This document shows positions 34,461 through 45,892 of a stretch of DNA of 64,000 nucleotides, in pieces. The notes beneath the pieces were generated by a model, which was not told the DNA's origin, did no database searches, and was given only the letters and a program-made list of their open reading frames with translations. The translations under genes and the position numbers were made by a program. The stretch is from assembly GCA_002633005.1 (NCBI GenBank), contig NMRA01000484.1, positions 196,681 through 260,680 on the forward strand, written 5' to 3'. Origin of the DNA: Phoronis australis (taxonomy: Eukaryota > Phoronida > Phoronidae). The number at the start of each line of letters is the position of its first letter. Within the stretch, counting starts at the first letter, position 1.

Positions 34461-35399
34461 GCTTTGGTTTGAGAAAATGAAACAAACTTGATACGTACCA
34501 AATTTAAATTTAAATTTATATTTGAAAAACAACTGGTAATGGCAACATGGCCAAGGAGCTGCGTTTTGCATCAAGGAGTACATATGAGTTATAGTGGCAA
34601 ATAAGATAGTTTAAATTAAAATTCAAGCAAAATTTTTGTCAGTCAAACACTGAAACTAATCATGACCATTGACCTGGGCACAGATCCAAAAGTTCTGAAT
34701 TCTTTTATTCTCTAACAGTAACTACGGAAAATTTTATTCGTTATCTGCAGAAAAGCCTGACACAATGGCAATCAAATGTCAATGACCTCAGCTTGTTGGA
34801 AGAAAAAATTTCAAAACTTCATGAAAACTCCTAAAATTTTATCTAGTTTCACCTCCAAACAATTAAAAGCCAATCAAAAATGGCAAAAAACAACGATTCG
34901 CTGGCAACTTTTGACATTTTCAATTTCAACTAGTGACTATGGTTTTTAAGCAATTTGATCCCACACAAGTATCCTTTCTATTTTCCTGCAAAAGTCTAAC
35001 AATAGAGGTGCACAGAAATTGTAAACAATTAGGTTTCTCCTGATATAAAGGGTAAAATTCCTTACTTTGGGGGGAAAACGTTACCTGAAAATTTCACGGT
35101 TGTACCCTTAACTTGAAATAAACAAGAGTATTTGGCTAAGACGAAAATCTAAATTAAAGGTAGCAAAAATTACGAAACAGTTTTCACTGAGAAAAATACT
35201 TCAAACAAAAATTGTTTAGATTCTAACTCTCTCTAAAAAAGTTCAAGGTTCCCACAGTAACAAACTGCACTAAATTGAGGATGATTTGTCATAATCAAGT
35301 GATCATTAATTTGTCACCAAAAACATAATAAGATAAATAGAATTCCAAATGTTATTTTTTTGCATTTAAGCTAAGGCACACATTCAAACAAGTCAGTTT
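34461..35399. other. No gene identified
   Basis: AT-rich sequence without supported features. Confidence 0.5.
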
Positions 35400-35600
35400 A
35401 ATAGGAATGTAAGTTATTCCAACAGTTTTATCCAGCTGTGTTGGGAGGGCTTATAACCTTATTGGCAGTCTGGTCAACCTATTAGCTAACAAACCCAAGG
35501 TATGACCAGCCCCTCAACTTGCAGCAACCCAGTCAAGCGACCCCCCACCTCACCTCGCACCAGCCTTAGTGGCTGCAGGAAACCTCCCTTCAAATAAGAT
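35400..35600. promoter_or_regulatory. Small GC-richer block, possible regulatory
   Basis: Contains CAGCTG, GGCTTATAACC, CCAAGGTATGACC (nuclear-receptor-like), and GCGACCCCCCACCTCACCTC (Zic/Gli-like C-run). No frame. Weak. Confidence 0.2.
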
Positions 35601-35704
35601 TGAGTTTCATTTCATAAGCGACCTACAGTGGATAATAAACACTGTCCACTTAAAAAACATAGATGGCTGACTGAGTAATTATGCATCCAAGCGATAACGA
35701 GTTT

Positions 35705-35705
<1 letters not shown>

Positions 35706-35741
<36 letters not shown>

Positions 35742-35745
35742 CGCA
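35706..35745. repeat. TG microsatellite ending in GCGCGCACGC
   Basis: About fifteen TG units followed by an alternating GC/AC tract, a Z-DNA-prone purine-pyrimidine run. The frame at 35703-35936 that reads VCVCV is a by-product. Confidence 0.9.
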
Positions 35746-36639
35746 GATACAGCACTTTCAGTAGTCTCTGGGATCAAATAGTTAAAGTTTCACAGCCTCA
35801 CAGAGCACATTTACTGCTGGATCCTTTCTGCCTTTCAGTGAGGATCTCCTGCTATGAGGACCCTGCTGTGAAAATCATGTTGGGGAATAATTTTTTAAGT
35901 CCAAATAGACTTACATGTTCGAGACATCTAAAATGATTAGAAACAAAATTACGCAAGGCATGAAAAAGCAAATGAGTAAGACTAAATGCCACTCTTAATT
36001 AAAGGCATTTTCATACCACAGTCAAGAGCTACAAATAACAACATCACCAAAAAAGGAGTAATACACTGGCTAATAAAAATCTGCACTTTCTTACAGATAA
36101 AATATTTTTTCCAGAAAAACAATTCAAATGCGTCATAAACCATATCCAAATAAATGAAAGAGCAAAATAAACAGCATCTAAGTGCCGGCTGATCCTCCGT
36201 TTCTGAACATGTTTCACAGACCTTTAACTGATAGTGTTGCCAAATTCCACACAGAGCAAGATTGTCATGGCCAACTAGTCACATGTCTCGATCAATTAAG
36301 AAGGAGAGATGGCAGATGTCACCAGGGAAACTGACGGAGGCAAGGGTAGTACCTCGGCAATGATTTACAATGGCACGCATTTTACAAAATTTTTATATAA
36401 AAAACACTTTGTAACTATCGACACTTTAAAAACACACAAAATAAGCTCTTTTTGGAAGGCCATCTCTTTCCAACTAATAAAGAGTATGGTACATTAAAAG
36501 ATTCGAATTTTCCAGATGAATCTAAAAAACCGGCTGTTAACCCTCACCTCTATCATAACCATAAAATGTCAATAATTACAGACAATGCCCAGCAGTCTAA
36601 TTACAGAAAAAAATCACCACTCAATTTTTCCCAACACAA
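35746..36639. other. No gene identified
   Basis: AT-rich; short plus frames at 36309-36497 and 36452-36655 are not convincing. Confidence 0.45.
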
Positions 36640-37060
36640 TACCAGTGAACAGTGATCACCAAGGGAATCTTCAGAGACCTGTTGCTTCGCAGCATAAGAA
36701 GTTCTCCAATTTCAAGACCAGCAAAAAGCCTTGGATACTTGTGTGGTTTTATGTGCACTTTATGCAGAAATATCAGTCACCCCTCCCCGGTACAGTCTCC
36801 TAGCTGGGTAATGCTGGCTACAGACAGACCCAGGACAGACTTGGGCAGGAGACACAATCATCACAAAATGCCAGCTGAGCATGGAGGCGTTACGCCTGAT
36901 TGAAAGGCACTCTCCTGTGAATCCACTGACTGGGTCTTGCTGCAGGACACCACCTCACTGATGCCATAACCCACATGGTGGCCATATACTCACAACCATC
37001 TCTCCTCAATGGCTGCATTGCAAGCAATGTTGTTATGAATATTCCTCATTTTTAGACACT
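36640..37060. promoter_or_regulatory. Candidate noncoding block, GC-richer
   Basis: Contains CTAGCTGGGTAATGCTGG, CAATCATCACAAAATGCCAG, CTGATTGAAAGG, CCATAACCCACATGGTGGCC and GCAAGCAATGTTGTTATGAATATTCC-like sequence. Two plus frames (36585-36803, 36652-36903) overlap it without a domain. Either regulatory or degraded coding. Confidence 0.25.
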
Positions 37061-37609
37061 GGAAATTTCACAGGTTCTATTTGAAACTATGGGTGTTAAT
37101 CATAATTGTATAACAAAATAATGGCTTTAAAGGCATGGGAAGTGAGTAAGTGGTTTTGAAAATACGGAAAGTGTTCAACAAGCAAAAATATGAAGAATCA
37201 CTAAATGCGGGAACATTTTCCTCGTTTCTAGTGGTGCTTATAAACTTTTAAACTGTTAATAGAGCAAGGAAAAAGTTTTAGGTAAACAAAGTTCTTCTTG
37301 AGCAATAAATGTGAAAAACACTTTTTGTTTTATTTTGGGTAAACACTTTATTTCAATGAACATGACATGCACATTAACTAACTGAAATTGTCAAAACAGG
37401 AAAACCTCAATCACATAATTAATTTTATGTCTATTTTCATTTTCTATACTCGTTAAAAACTGACGGGGGATATTTTTACTTGCCAAGATGTCAAACCTAA
37501 AAACTGAAAATAATCTCTTTCATGCTTCTGGAAAGCTGAGCAAAAATGGAAAAAAGCAAAAAAGTCCAAATTGTGAAGAATGCCAGGCTGTTTAAAAATT
37601 CAATCAAAT
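37061..37609. other. AT-rich sequence, nothing identified
   Basis: No supported feature. Confidence 0.5.
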
Positions 37610-37970
37610 CCAATTTTCGCTTTACTTGGGAATAATTGGGCAGGTCACGGTTGACTGATCAAATCCAAACCTGCTGTCTGTGCTAATGATGGTGTAGGGG
37701 TGCTTATAATGCACACACACTGTCTTGGACTTTTTTAATAAATGCAGTCAGTCGTTTGAGCATGAAATTGGAAATTCAACTCCACCTGGCAAGCGCTCCC
37801 GGTGAAAAAAATGTACCTGCCCCGGCAAAGACGTTGGCTCAACAAGTGTGCCTGTTGATCGAACACGTAATCAGAGAACTTACAACCCATTATCACTAAA
37901 CCAACAACTATTGTGCGGTTATTATAGCGCAGGTCTCTGCCATCAATAAACTTAAGTTATGCTTCTTCTT
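37610..37970. promoter_or_regulatory. Candidate enhancer-like block
   Basis: Contains GGCAGGTCACGGTTGACTG, TGATCAAATCC (TCF-like), GTGCTAATGATGG, TTTTTAATAAATGCAG, CCACCTGGCAAGCGC, TTGTGCGGTTATTATAG (Runx-like) and CCATCAATAAAC. No frame of note and no copy elsewhere. Confidence 0.3.
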
Positions 37971-38553
37971 CTTTTCACCTTCTAATTTAATTTGTTGGAA
38001 ATTTCTGTCATTCGCATCAAGCTAAACACTTCTTTAGATCCACAAAATTATACATCAAAATAAATGTTAGTTTAAGTAATTTTGACTGAGAATCACACTA
38101 AACATATTTTAAAATAAGATATACCATTCCATTTATATTTCATTTCCTAAGTTCGAGATCAGTTGTTATTTGATGCTATGATAAGCAATTCAAATCCTTT
38201 TTTGCTGACTAGTACAAAACAGTCGCAATTATTAATTTTCTAGAATATTAACAGACACTACCTCAACTCAAAACAACTATAGCAGCGACATCTATAGAGG
38301 GATAAGAACACCACAATGTACAAGTGGTGCCATCTTTTGACAGTTTGTAGCTATAGTCACTTGGAAATGATTAACAAAACCAGCAATGATTTCATTAATT
38401 GAACCATCAGATCTTATAAAACAGCCTGAAAAAATATCTAAACCACAGGACAGTGGCATTTTGTATGTTCAAAACGAAGCACATTGCCGTGGACTCTGCC
38501 CCATAAATGTTACAGACCAAAAAACTTAGCATGCATGTTCAGAAAACAACAGT
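37971..38553. other. AT-rich sequence, nothing identified
   Basis: No supported feature. Confidence 0.5.
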
Positions 38554-39340
38554 AAAATGCGTCTACGACAGCATCGCAAATGACATATATCATAAAAGTG
38601 GCCACTAAATGCCACAAAATATATTTAACCCATCTGAAAATAGGAAACCATCTCCCTCATGTAAAACTATTAGGCACATTTCACAAAGTCAATCAACTGC
38701 AAAGATACAGAGGCAAACGTAAAGCAACCAACTTGCCAAAAGGAGCCGCACCAGTAGTTGAGTCTTTCCGAAAAAAGTCATCATCTGCTGCTAAGTTCAT
38801 GGTAAAGCACTTATCAAATTTTACACGAAGATCCGGCAAAGGATTTACGAGATGAAGATGAGAAGGCAAAAAGTATCATTGTGGGGTACCACATTAGTCA
38901 GACCAGTCCGAAAACAACCAGCAGTCATGTTCTAGTCAGTAGGAATACATTTGCTGATTTTCATAACGGTCCTCTGATCAGGATAGCAGTTTCAAAGGCT
39001 GGAGGAAAAAACAAAAACCATATAAATAGCCCTTGGTGGAACAGAATCCGTTGACTCTGTCCGAAAATGAAGACATGTTGTTGTTGCTTTAATAGAAACC
39101 TATTTGCCAAATTTCAAAAAAATTTGCCAAGGAACTCTGAATATACAGAGGCAACTGTAAAAAACCATAACTGCCACTAGGGGCCACAGCAGCAGTTAGC
39201 TCGGTCCGAGATTCGTCATCAGCTTCATAAAAACACAACTACCAAAGAAGGGGCTTTACACGTCCAGTAGATGCCAAACGCCTGGAAGCCAGACAGAGAC
39301 GACAGCAATATGTGAACAAGGCTATATGTGGACGAATGAA
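38554..39340 (+). mobile_element. Family C modular element, copy C1 (full left and right modules, decayed)
   Basis: Left module AAAATGCG...CATCGCAAATG and CATAAAAGTGGCCACTAAAT, then several monomers each with a GCCACTAGG-type box, a TCCGAAAA block, an ATAGAAACCTATTTGCCAAA block and an AGATACAGAGGCAAACGTAAA block. The right module is CGCCTGGAAGCCAGACAGAG followed by a short dyad (ATATGTGAAC...TATATGTGGAC). Layout is fixed ends around a variable number of about 145-bp monomers. ORF 38580-38855 is incidental. Confidence 0.65.
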
Positions 39341-39839
39341 ATGTTCTAAAGGGTTCCTTTCTTGGGATACCACTACAGCGAGAACTCAGGGTTTCAGGCT
39401 TTTTTCTGATTAAGCTACATTTTTATCGATACATTTTTACCTTATTGGACAGGTTTCAAGAAAACATTTCACACGCACTCTGTCTTTTTATTGTCGAGAG
39501 GAATCTCCAATTCTGACATTTCTCTTCACTAGGATTCCGTTTTTTCTGGCTCGGTCGACACCAATACTGGGTAGGATTTTTACAGAACGTAACAAGACAC
39601 TTTATCACAATATGGTACTTTTCAAAAAAGTTAATGAAATTTCTAAGCAAAAATTTCAGCTAATGGTCAATAATTTAGTGTTACTTTCAGGCTTTCATTT
39701 GAATTTTGGTACACGAAGCCTGATGAAATTCAGTGAAATTCATCACTTTTTCAAAAGTACTGAAGTTTCAACAACTTAATAAAATTTGTAACCAACATAC
39801 ACCAAAGTTTACATAATTTCAAACGGTAATTAGTGTATG
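39341..39839. other. No gene identified
   Basis: Between two family C copies; AT-rich, with a chance minus frame 39456-39650. Confidence 0.45.
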
Positions 39840-40105
39840 GAGGTAGTGCCCCCTAATGGCAAGTTCACTTTTTTACCATTGCCTTTGGGTCGCTGAAGTT
39901 CTTTGATGAATTTTTATGAAATTTGGCAGATAGGTTTCTATTACGAAGACAAATCGTTATGTAGGCGATGGTGATGCCTTTCCTTGTTGGACAGGTTCGA
40001 TGTATTCTGCGCCACCTCGTGGCACTTTTATGATACTAGTACACACCAATAGAAGAATTATTACTGCTTGTGGCGCAGTCGTGGGCGTATTTTAACGTTG
40101 CTCTT
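39840..40105 (-). mobile_element. Family C modular element, copy C2 (short, reverse)
   Basis: Reverse orientation: GTGCCCCCTAATGGC and GCGCCACCTCGTGGCAC are the complements of the family box, ATTTTTATGAAATTTGGCAGA of the central block, and it ends GGGCGTATTTTAACGTTGCTC, the complement of the family left end. About two monomers only. Confidence 0.65.
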
Positions 40106-40679
40106 GCATTACAAATCGCCAATTCTCACCATTTCCTGACAGACATTCCCTGAAATCAAGGCCAGTAACTTTTCCATTTAAATACACTTAAAAAACCGGC
40201 AACCATTTATAGAGTAGGACATAGCTATGCCAGTAGACCGTCTGCCAGTGCCTACGGGGCTTCCATATTTGATTCCACACTGAGGCTGAAAATCCCTTTT
40301 CTCGCCAATAACATCGCATTAGATCCAACAAAGACCATACGCACACTTTTACCAGGAATTATTCACCCTGGAAAACGTCATTTAAGTTCACTTACTTCGC
40401 TGTCTTCAGAGGTCGGAGAAGCTGGACGTTTGTTCTCCATCCCTCACAACTCTTTGGCACACAAAAGATACAGTGTCACTGGTGGAAAAACTCTACAAAC
40501 AACAATAAAGCAAACATAAAGACCTTCGCATTATTGAGTCATGATTGTTAAGGTTATACGCGACCTCAGAAAAACGTCCTTAACTGGCTTACTTCAGAAA
40601 ATCAAATCTCAGAAATGGCTGCCTGGATTCATATTAAACTTATTAAAAAAAATATTGGCACACTCCCATAAATCGTGTC
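40106..40679. other. No gene identified
   Basis: Mixed sequence between family C copies; may contain further decayed monomers before 40680. Confidence 0.4.
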
Positions 40680-41185
40680 GCATTATATCCATGTTAGAAA
40701 ATGAGAAGGAAAATGTCATCTCTTTAACAAAAACCTATGTGCTGAATATCATGAAAATACATTAATGAACTACAAAGATAAAGAGGCAAACGTAAAAAAA
40801 ACATTTCGCCACCAGGGGGCACAAAGGTATTTGGATCAGTTCAACACTGATAAACACATCTTTCAAACTTCTCAAAGCTCCTTCAAAGGGTTAAGGAGAT
40901 TCGGCCGCAAATGTTTATAAAAAATCACCACTTGGGGTCGACAGAGTAGTCGGACCCATCCGAAAGTCAACGTCAGTTATGTCCTTCTTATCAGGAACAC
41001 AACTGTAAATTTTCATAATGACCGTCTAAGCAGTATGGCAGATAGGGAGGTGGACATCAGAAAACGTACGCAAAAATGGCCACCAAGTGGCACAGAAAAC
41101 ATCAAATCTGTCCGAAGGCGTTTTCGTCTCCTGAATAGAAACCGATTTTCTGGATTTCATGAAAGATTTCTGGGCTTGGCAATAA
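40680..41185 (+). mobile_element. Family C modular element, copy C3 (internal monomers)
   Basis: GAGGCAAACGTAAAAAAAAC then CGCCACCAGGGGGCAC, CACCACTTGGGGTCGACAG, CCATCCGAAAGTCAACGTCA, GGCCACCAAGTGGCAC and CTGTCCGAAGGCG follow the family order. No clear left or right module, so it is a fragment of about three monomers. Confidence 0.6.
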
Positions 41186-42145
41186 AAGATAGCAACAAAA
41201 TTTAAAAACATTTCTAACATAAAATTAGTATTTTGGGAGGAGTCGCATTCATTGCGGCGCTCAGTAAGAACATTCGTGCAGCCACATGCTGTAGTATATG
41301 ACAACACTGTTTTGTAAACAAGTTTTCTATTCACCTCACAATTGCAATGATATTAACTGACCTAAATGTTACCATGCGGGGCGTCGATGTAAACTATGAA
41401 GTTCACTGAACCGTTCATACCGACTTCGGCAGTCAACGGACATCAAAGTAACTGGTAGGCGACGCTGATGTCATCGAAGTACTCACAAGGTAGCACTGAT
41501 GCATCACGTTCACGTAAGATTTTTTTCAATGTGACAATTTGAGCACATTTATGTGTGCTGATTGACATAAAACTGATTTCTAATTTGATTGGTGATCATT
41601 CGAGCAAAATATAAGCAATTATTAGCCATGATACTACCCTTAAGTTGTTGTCGATAGCAGTGGCCCCTGGCTATAACTTCGATGGGACTAAAGTTGACCG
41701 TTCATACTGCACCAGCATTTTTGAGATTGCACCTTCAACACTTTTTTAAATTTGTCCATATTAAAATCATTGTTCTGCTACGAATGTACTTTTTTGTTAA
41801 ATTTCTTTAATTCTACGTGACCCAATTAATGACAGACTGATTTTAAGTAAACAATTACAGACAGACTCCAGTGGCTAAAACACCTTTTTGACACCAGAAA
41901 TGTAAGAATTGTCCATAAAAATATTGTTTTTGCTTCTTACATAACACGGAAAGTAAGTAACTGCGACGCAAATTACACCACTCATACTTCGTAGCCCCTT
42001 CGAGCGCCCCAGTAATATTCTCAACCAATCAGCGTAAAGTGGTTCATTAGTGACATCGAGGCCACGAAATTACTCGAAAGCCACACTGCGTAACAGCTGA
42101 GTGCCATTTCTTGGACGTTCTGTACATGTCGATCTCTGGGCTAAA
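41186..42145. other. No gene identified
   Basis: Mixed AT-rich sequence. 41380-41510 is GC-richer, with several CG-containing words, but carries no clear signal. Confidence 0.4.
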
Positions 42146-42295
42146 ATGCCGTGTTGCGTGGTGTACGGGTGTAGCAATGCCAGTGGCATTGGCATGCTTG
42201 CACAACTTCCCCACCGATCCCGTCGTGTGCCGTGCGTGGAATATATCGTATCCACGACAAGGACTGGCCAACCCGATCAGCAAGATCTGTTTTTG
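42146..42295 (+). pseudogene. THAP zinc-finger domain relic, frameshifted
   Basis: From the ATG at 42146 one frame reads MPCCVVYGCSN, the classic THAP start (M-P-x-C-x4-C-S-N). About 30 bp on, a second frame (+1) continues LHNFPTDP then CRAW and, later, NPISKIC, matching the THAP L-H-x-F-P-x-x-P...W...S-x-x-C pattern. So the domain is intact in order but split by one frameshift near 42170-42190, and it stops before the last H-F. THAP domains are C2CH DNA-binding fingers found in P-element-type transposases and host transcription factors. Family A repeat begins just downstream, and here the THAP piece is probably part of that element. An isolated host THAP gene is unlikely given the damage. 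Confidence 0.6.
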
Positions 42296-42349
42296 ACTAG
42301 GTGCAAAGCTACGGTGTATACAAAAACTACAGCTTTGCGCCAATGCGGA

Positions 42350-43065
42350 TAAAAATGACTAAATAAAACCAGACATAGAAGTAGAGTCATTAAAAGTTAC
42401 ACTGCTCTTCTTAGAGTAAACCAAATTACTTACCGGTGTTTGAAAAATTGACATTCTACCGCTCATCTGCTGCTAAAATTGAAGTGCGCTCTTGTGAGTC
42501 AGCTTTTGGCAATTCCGTCACCTGACCTGAACAGTTTCTTTTTCCCCCCGTTTATTCTTCTATCAACTGTTCTTCGCTGCCACGAGGCTGCATACATGTC
42601 ACAACAAATTGTAGGAACTGGATTCATTTCGTTGCAAGTCTGTAGTATTTTTTAAGGCCAGCAAACCAAAATTTAGAACAAACTTTGCTGCTACGAAGCT
42701 GTCATCATGTCACAAGAGATGTTGCAAAGTTATAGGACGGCGCGTGCACGTGTCACGAGCGTACTGTTTTCAAAACAACGACAAACTCAAAAGGCAGAGA
42801 ATTATGCTAGAAAATGACATTTATTACATTGTTTTTTCACTTAAAACGGCTAACAATGAGCGAGGTGTCAGAATTGCCTCCCAGATTTTGAGTGCACCTC
42901 ATCAATGTTTCACAAGGAAGTGACTATCAGAACTCATACCCGCCCTGTATGAAATTTCGTGGTCTAGTGGAGCTCAATTCACAATGTTACCTAGTTTTTT
43001 TTGGCGATAGTCTTCAAAGAGCTTACTGGCTGGTTACAATTAAGATCTGCAGTGCACACTTCGAC
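42350..43065 (+). mobile_element. Interspersed element family A, copy A1
   Basis: Aligns with 47911-48640 over about 700 bp: GTCATTAAAAGTTACACTC-like start, GAGTAAACNAAATTA, TTGAAAAATTG, TCTACCG, TCAACTGTTCTTC, CCACGAGGCTGC, CATGTCACAACAAATT, GGAACTGG, GTACTGTTTTCAAAACAACG and ATTGTTTTTTCACT. No long frame survives in either copy. A THAP relic lies immediately upstream of this copy only. Confidence 0.65.
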
Positions 43066-43438
43066 GTTTCCTGTTCCTGTTCCAGCCCGGCTAATAAGGA
43101 ATCTGGACCAAATCACAATATTCTGATTTGGGTGGTTCCCGTAGGCCTAACGGAATTCTGATACTGGCAGCCCCTATCAGAATATATTTTTTATTGAATT
43201 TAAAACATTAAACTGATTACAAATCCTTATAATTCGGTATGTTTTCATGCAATCCAGACTTTATTTCATAGTTTTCATTTTTTACAGATACTCACAACAT
43301 TGGCGGCAACTACGGGTTGCAGGATTTCAAGGCGAATTATTTTGAAAATTAAGCTTCTAATATAAAATTTTCAATGAATTTGAATACAATTGCTTTGGAC
43401 GAAAAAATTCAGCTAATATGTGTTGTAACGCTTCCTCA
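43066..43438. other. No gene identified
   Basis: AT-rich sequence after A1. Confidence 0.45.
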
Positions 43439-43890
43439 TATTTTGTACTAAATTAAACGGCCTATTGTCGCCGATTCCAATACGGGAGACACACTCAACA
43501 GCGCCGCGTATCGGAATCGCACAGTGTTTACGCCTTCGGCTTCAAGAAGACGGGAATGCAAAGTTCCTAACAACAAAGTTTTTGTATCAAGCAAATTACA
43601 CTTTATAATAAACATTTTGAAATTGCCTGACAACAATTTAGGACGGAGCGTTTTGTTTTTCCGGCTGTTTCGGCAAACCCAGTCACCGTCCCAAGGTTTC
43701 CTACACGAGACCAAATTAGAATGTGTGCTAAATAATTGAATAAAAATTCTGAAGGTAATGATATTGATCAATTTTAATATTAACTGACAAGAAATGAAAA
43801 TTAATGTGCTTCCTTGAATTTCCAAGTATTTTGCTCAAAATTAAACGGCCAGCCATTGCTGATTACAAGACGATGGAGACACAGTGAAAG
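43439..43890 (+). repeat. Diverged 60-bp direct repeat pair around a 390-bp unit
   Basis: TTTTGTACTAAATTAAACGG (43439) and TTTTGCTCAAAATTAAACGG (43829) begin similar 60-bp blocks that end GGGAGACACACT / GGAGACACAGTG. The period of 390 bp could reflect a decayed tandem or short flanking repeats of an insertion. Minus frame 43448-43825 (125 codons) lies between but has no known domain. Confidence 0.4.
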
Positions 43891-44924
43891 CCAAATTCGT
43901 TGTAACAATGATGTCATAGACTTCGATTGGTGCAAGCGCCATCTCAAGTTTTTTTTGGCGCTAAAAGGGATTCGTGATGGGGCTGTTGTATTCTAAAAGG
44001 CCTACTTCATTAATGACTGGGGTATGCTATGACTCCGTATGTTGATGTTTTTCATCAATACAAATATTTTAGATACACAATAGTCATTTTGGCACCATAA
44101 TAGGCTTTTAAGTAAACCTGCTCTATGCTTTCAGAAAATGCGTACTTTTAAACAGTTGATTTCTATAGTTTTTGGACATTTGGCAAATTGGACAGACTTG
44201 TTGATAAGATTACCGTACATAACCTAAAGTCATAACTTTTTTGAAAGTTCTCTTGATTCTCAAGTTACCCAAACACCACATGCCTAAAGACATTATTCAC
44301 TATTCACTGTACTTAGCTGCAATACACAAGAACAACACTCACCAGTTCATGACTGCATCAGCACCAAACAACAATAATCATCCTCTGAAATGAAAAACAA
44401 ACCACATGAGTACAATTCTGGACGAGTTCCTTTGAAAATTAGCATTACAATAGGCCATAAGTAGTGACAGATCACAAGGGTTAAAATCAAAAAAGATCAT
44501 CAAATTCACCACAAAGTCTAAGAGAGTGTGTTCAAAGGGCAGGAACAGCCTATGGCCAATAGGCTCATTCTTGATCAAACTCTCCTCTTCCAGGAGGCAG
44601 AAAAATGCATAACTGGCCTACTTTTTACAATGTCACCACTTCCGAGATGACTAACAAACAAGAACAAAACATGGCACATCCAGCATTGATATTTGGCCTT
44701 TTGTCAATTTCTGTGGGTAAATAACTTTCAATGAGAGTGGCGCTGCGCTTTATCAGGACAGTCCTATTGATAACATTCACGGAAAATCTACGAGATTCCC
44801 CAAAACACAATAGCACGCTCTCTGTTTCTTCAAAATTTACCCACAATGCTGCACATCCGTGAGGTTCTAATGCCCCACAGTTGCAAACAGCTGATGGGCT
44901 ACGCCAACTCTACATTTATTTAGT
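43891..44924. other. No gene identified
   Basis: AT-rich; two minus frames (44378-44578, 44625-44846) without domains. Confidence 0.45.
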
Positions 44925-45110
44925 ACACAATATGGCAGACAAGTGAAATTTTTTTGTCAAATTTCTTAACAAAAATATATAATACGAACATTTCAGTCTT
45001 TTGTTATCTTGGTTTGTAGTGCACAGATGCCATAAAACAGCATTTTGTAAAGCGTTTCTAAAATTGGTAAAAATGACAATTTTGTCAATTATTTTTGTAT
45101 GAAATAAGTG
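44925..45110 (+). repeat. Interspersed repeat family D, copy 5
   Basis: ACACAATATGGCAGACAAGT, then GTCAAATTTCTTAACAAAAA, and a tail CAATTATTTTTGTATGAAAT. The best preserved copy; it links the head block (5600, 18355, 31125) with the middle block of 13105. Confidence 0.55.
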
Positions 45111-45480
45111 AAGAACCATGATTGTAATCCTCCTTTCACATTAAAATTAGCTTCCCCTCAGTTTTTCCGAAGCAAGTAAAATTTGACAGAACTCTGCATT
45201 AAATCAGTTGCCGCAAGGTGTGATAAAACGCTCTACATTTTCCTACACTCTGCCCGGAAATACGCGAGTGGATATATATTTTGAAAAATAATTTCAATCG
45301 AAAAATACATTATTCTACTTCCACAAAAGAGAGGTGACTTTGGGATGAAGGAATTCATTGGGTACACAGGGATATGCTACTCAACTGTCATAGGGAGCCG
45401 TTATTGACCACATAAACTCGTATTCCATGCCAAAATGAACTTTTGATTTGGATCACTTACTGCTATAAAATTGGTCTCAA
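45111..45480. other. No gene identified
   Basis: AT-rich sequence, nothing supported. Confidence 0.5.
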
Positions 45481-45665
45481 CTTGTTCCTTAATTAGATAG
45501 GTTTGTAAAGAACTAACAGTTCGGTATCCATAGAGACCATGATCCGTGCACAAAATGATATCCCATGAAAAGTCAATCTGTAGAAGCTGGTCTCCTGCAA
45601 TACCGAACTGTTATTTCTTTCGAAGCCTTGAAATTACCTCCATTGTGACTAAGGAACAATCTCTC
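45481..45665. mobile_element. Foldback MITE, family K
   Basis: TAACAGTTCGGTAT (45514-45527) pairs with ATACCGAACTGTTA (45600-45613), with a GAGACC/GGTCTC pair inside. Weaker outer symmetry (TTGTTCCTTA near 45483; TAAGGAACAA near 45650) extends the arms. Single copy in the window, no coding content. Confidence 0.5.
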
Positions 45666-45841
45666 CATTATAGTTAGTAGAAATTTCTTCTAATATTCCA
45701 GAAAATTTACCTTCCTGGATTATTAGATGAAATTTCTACTGTAATCTCATCATGAAATCCTGATGAAACTGTGTAGTAATGATCTCTAAATTTCATAAGA
45801 TAAGTGGTTTAAATCAAAAGTTGTTTTTTGTGATGGAAGAT

Positions 45842-45892
45842 GGGATTCAAACTTCCACTGCAGTGGCAGCAAGCGAAAACCACCACACTAGG
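45842..45892 (-). pseudogene. tRNA-Gly(GCC)-like relic, probable SINE head
   Basis: On the minus strand TAGTGTGGTGGTTTTCGC (A-box region) is followed by CTTGCTGCCACTGCAG, an anticodon arm with GCC in the loop, then a B-box-like GTTTGAATCCC. The spacing is tRNA-like, and TGGTGGTT...GCC resembles tRNA-Gly. The acceptor stem is not preserved. It is a decayed tRNA or tRNA-derived SINE. Confidence 0.45.

Noticed and set aside
35703-35936. Frame with VCVCVCV
   Set aside because: Translation of the TG microsatellite.
43448-43825. 125-codon minus frame
   Set aside because: No recognisable domain or splice sites; lies between diverged direct repeats; length near chance expectation.
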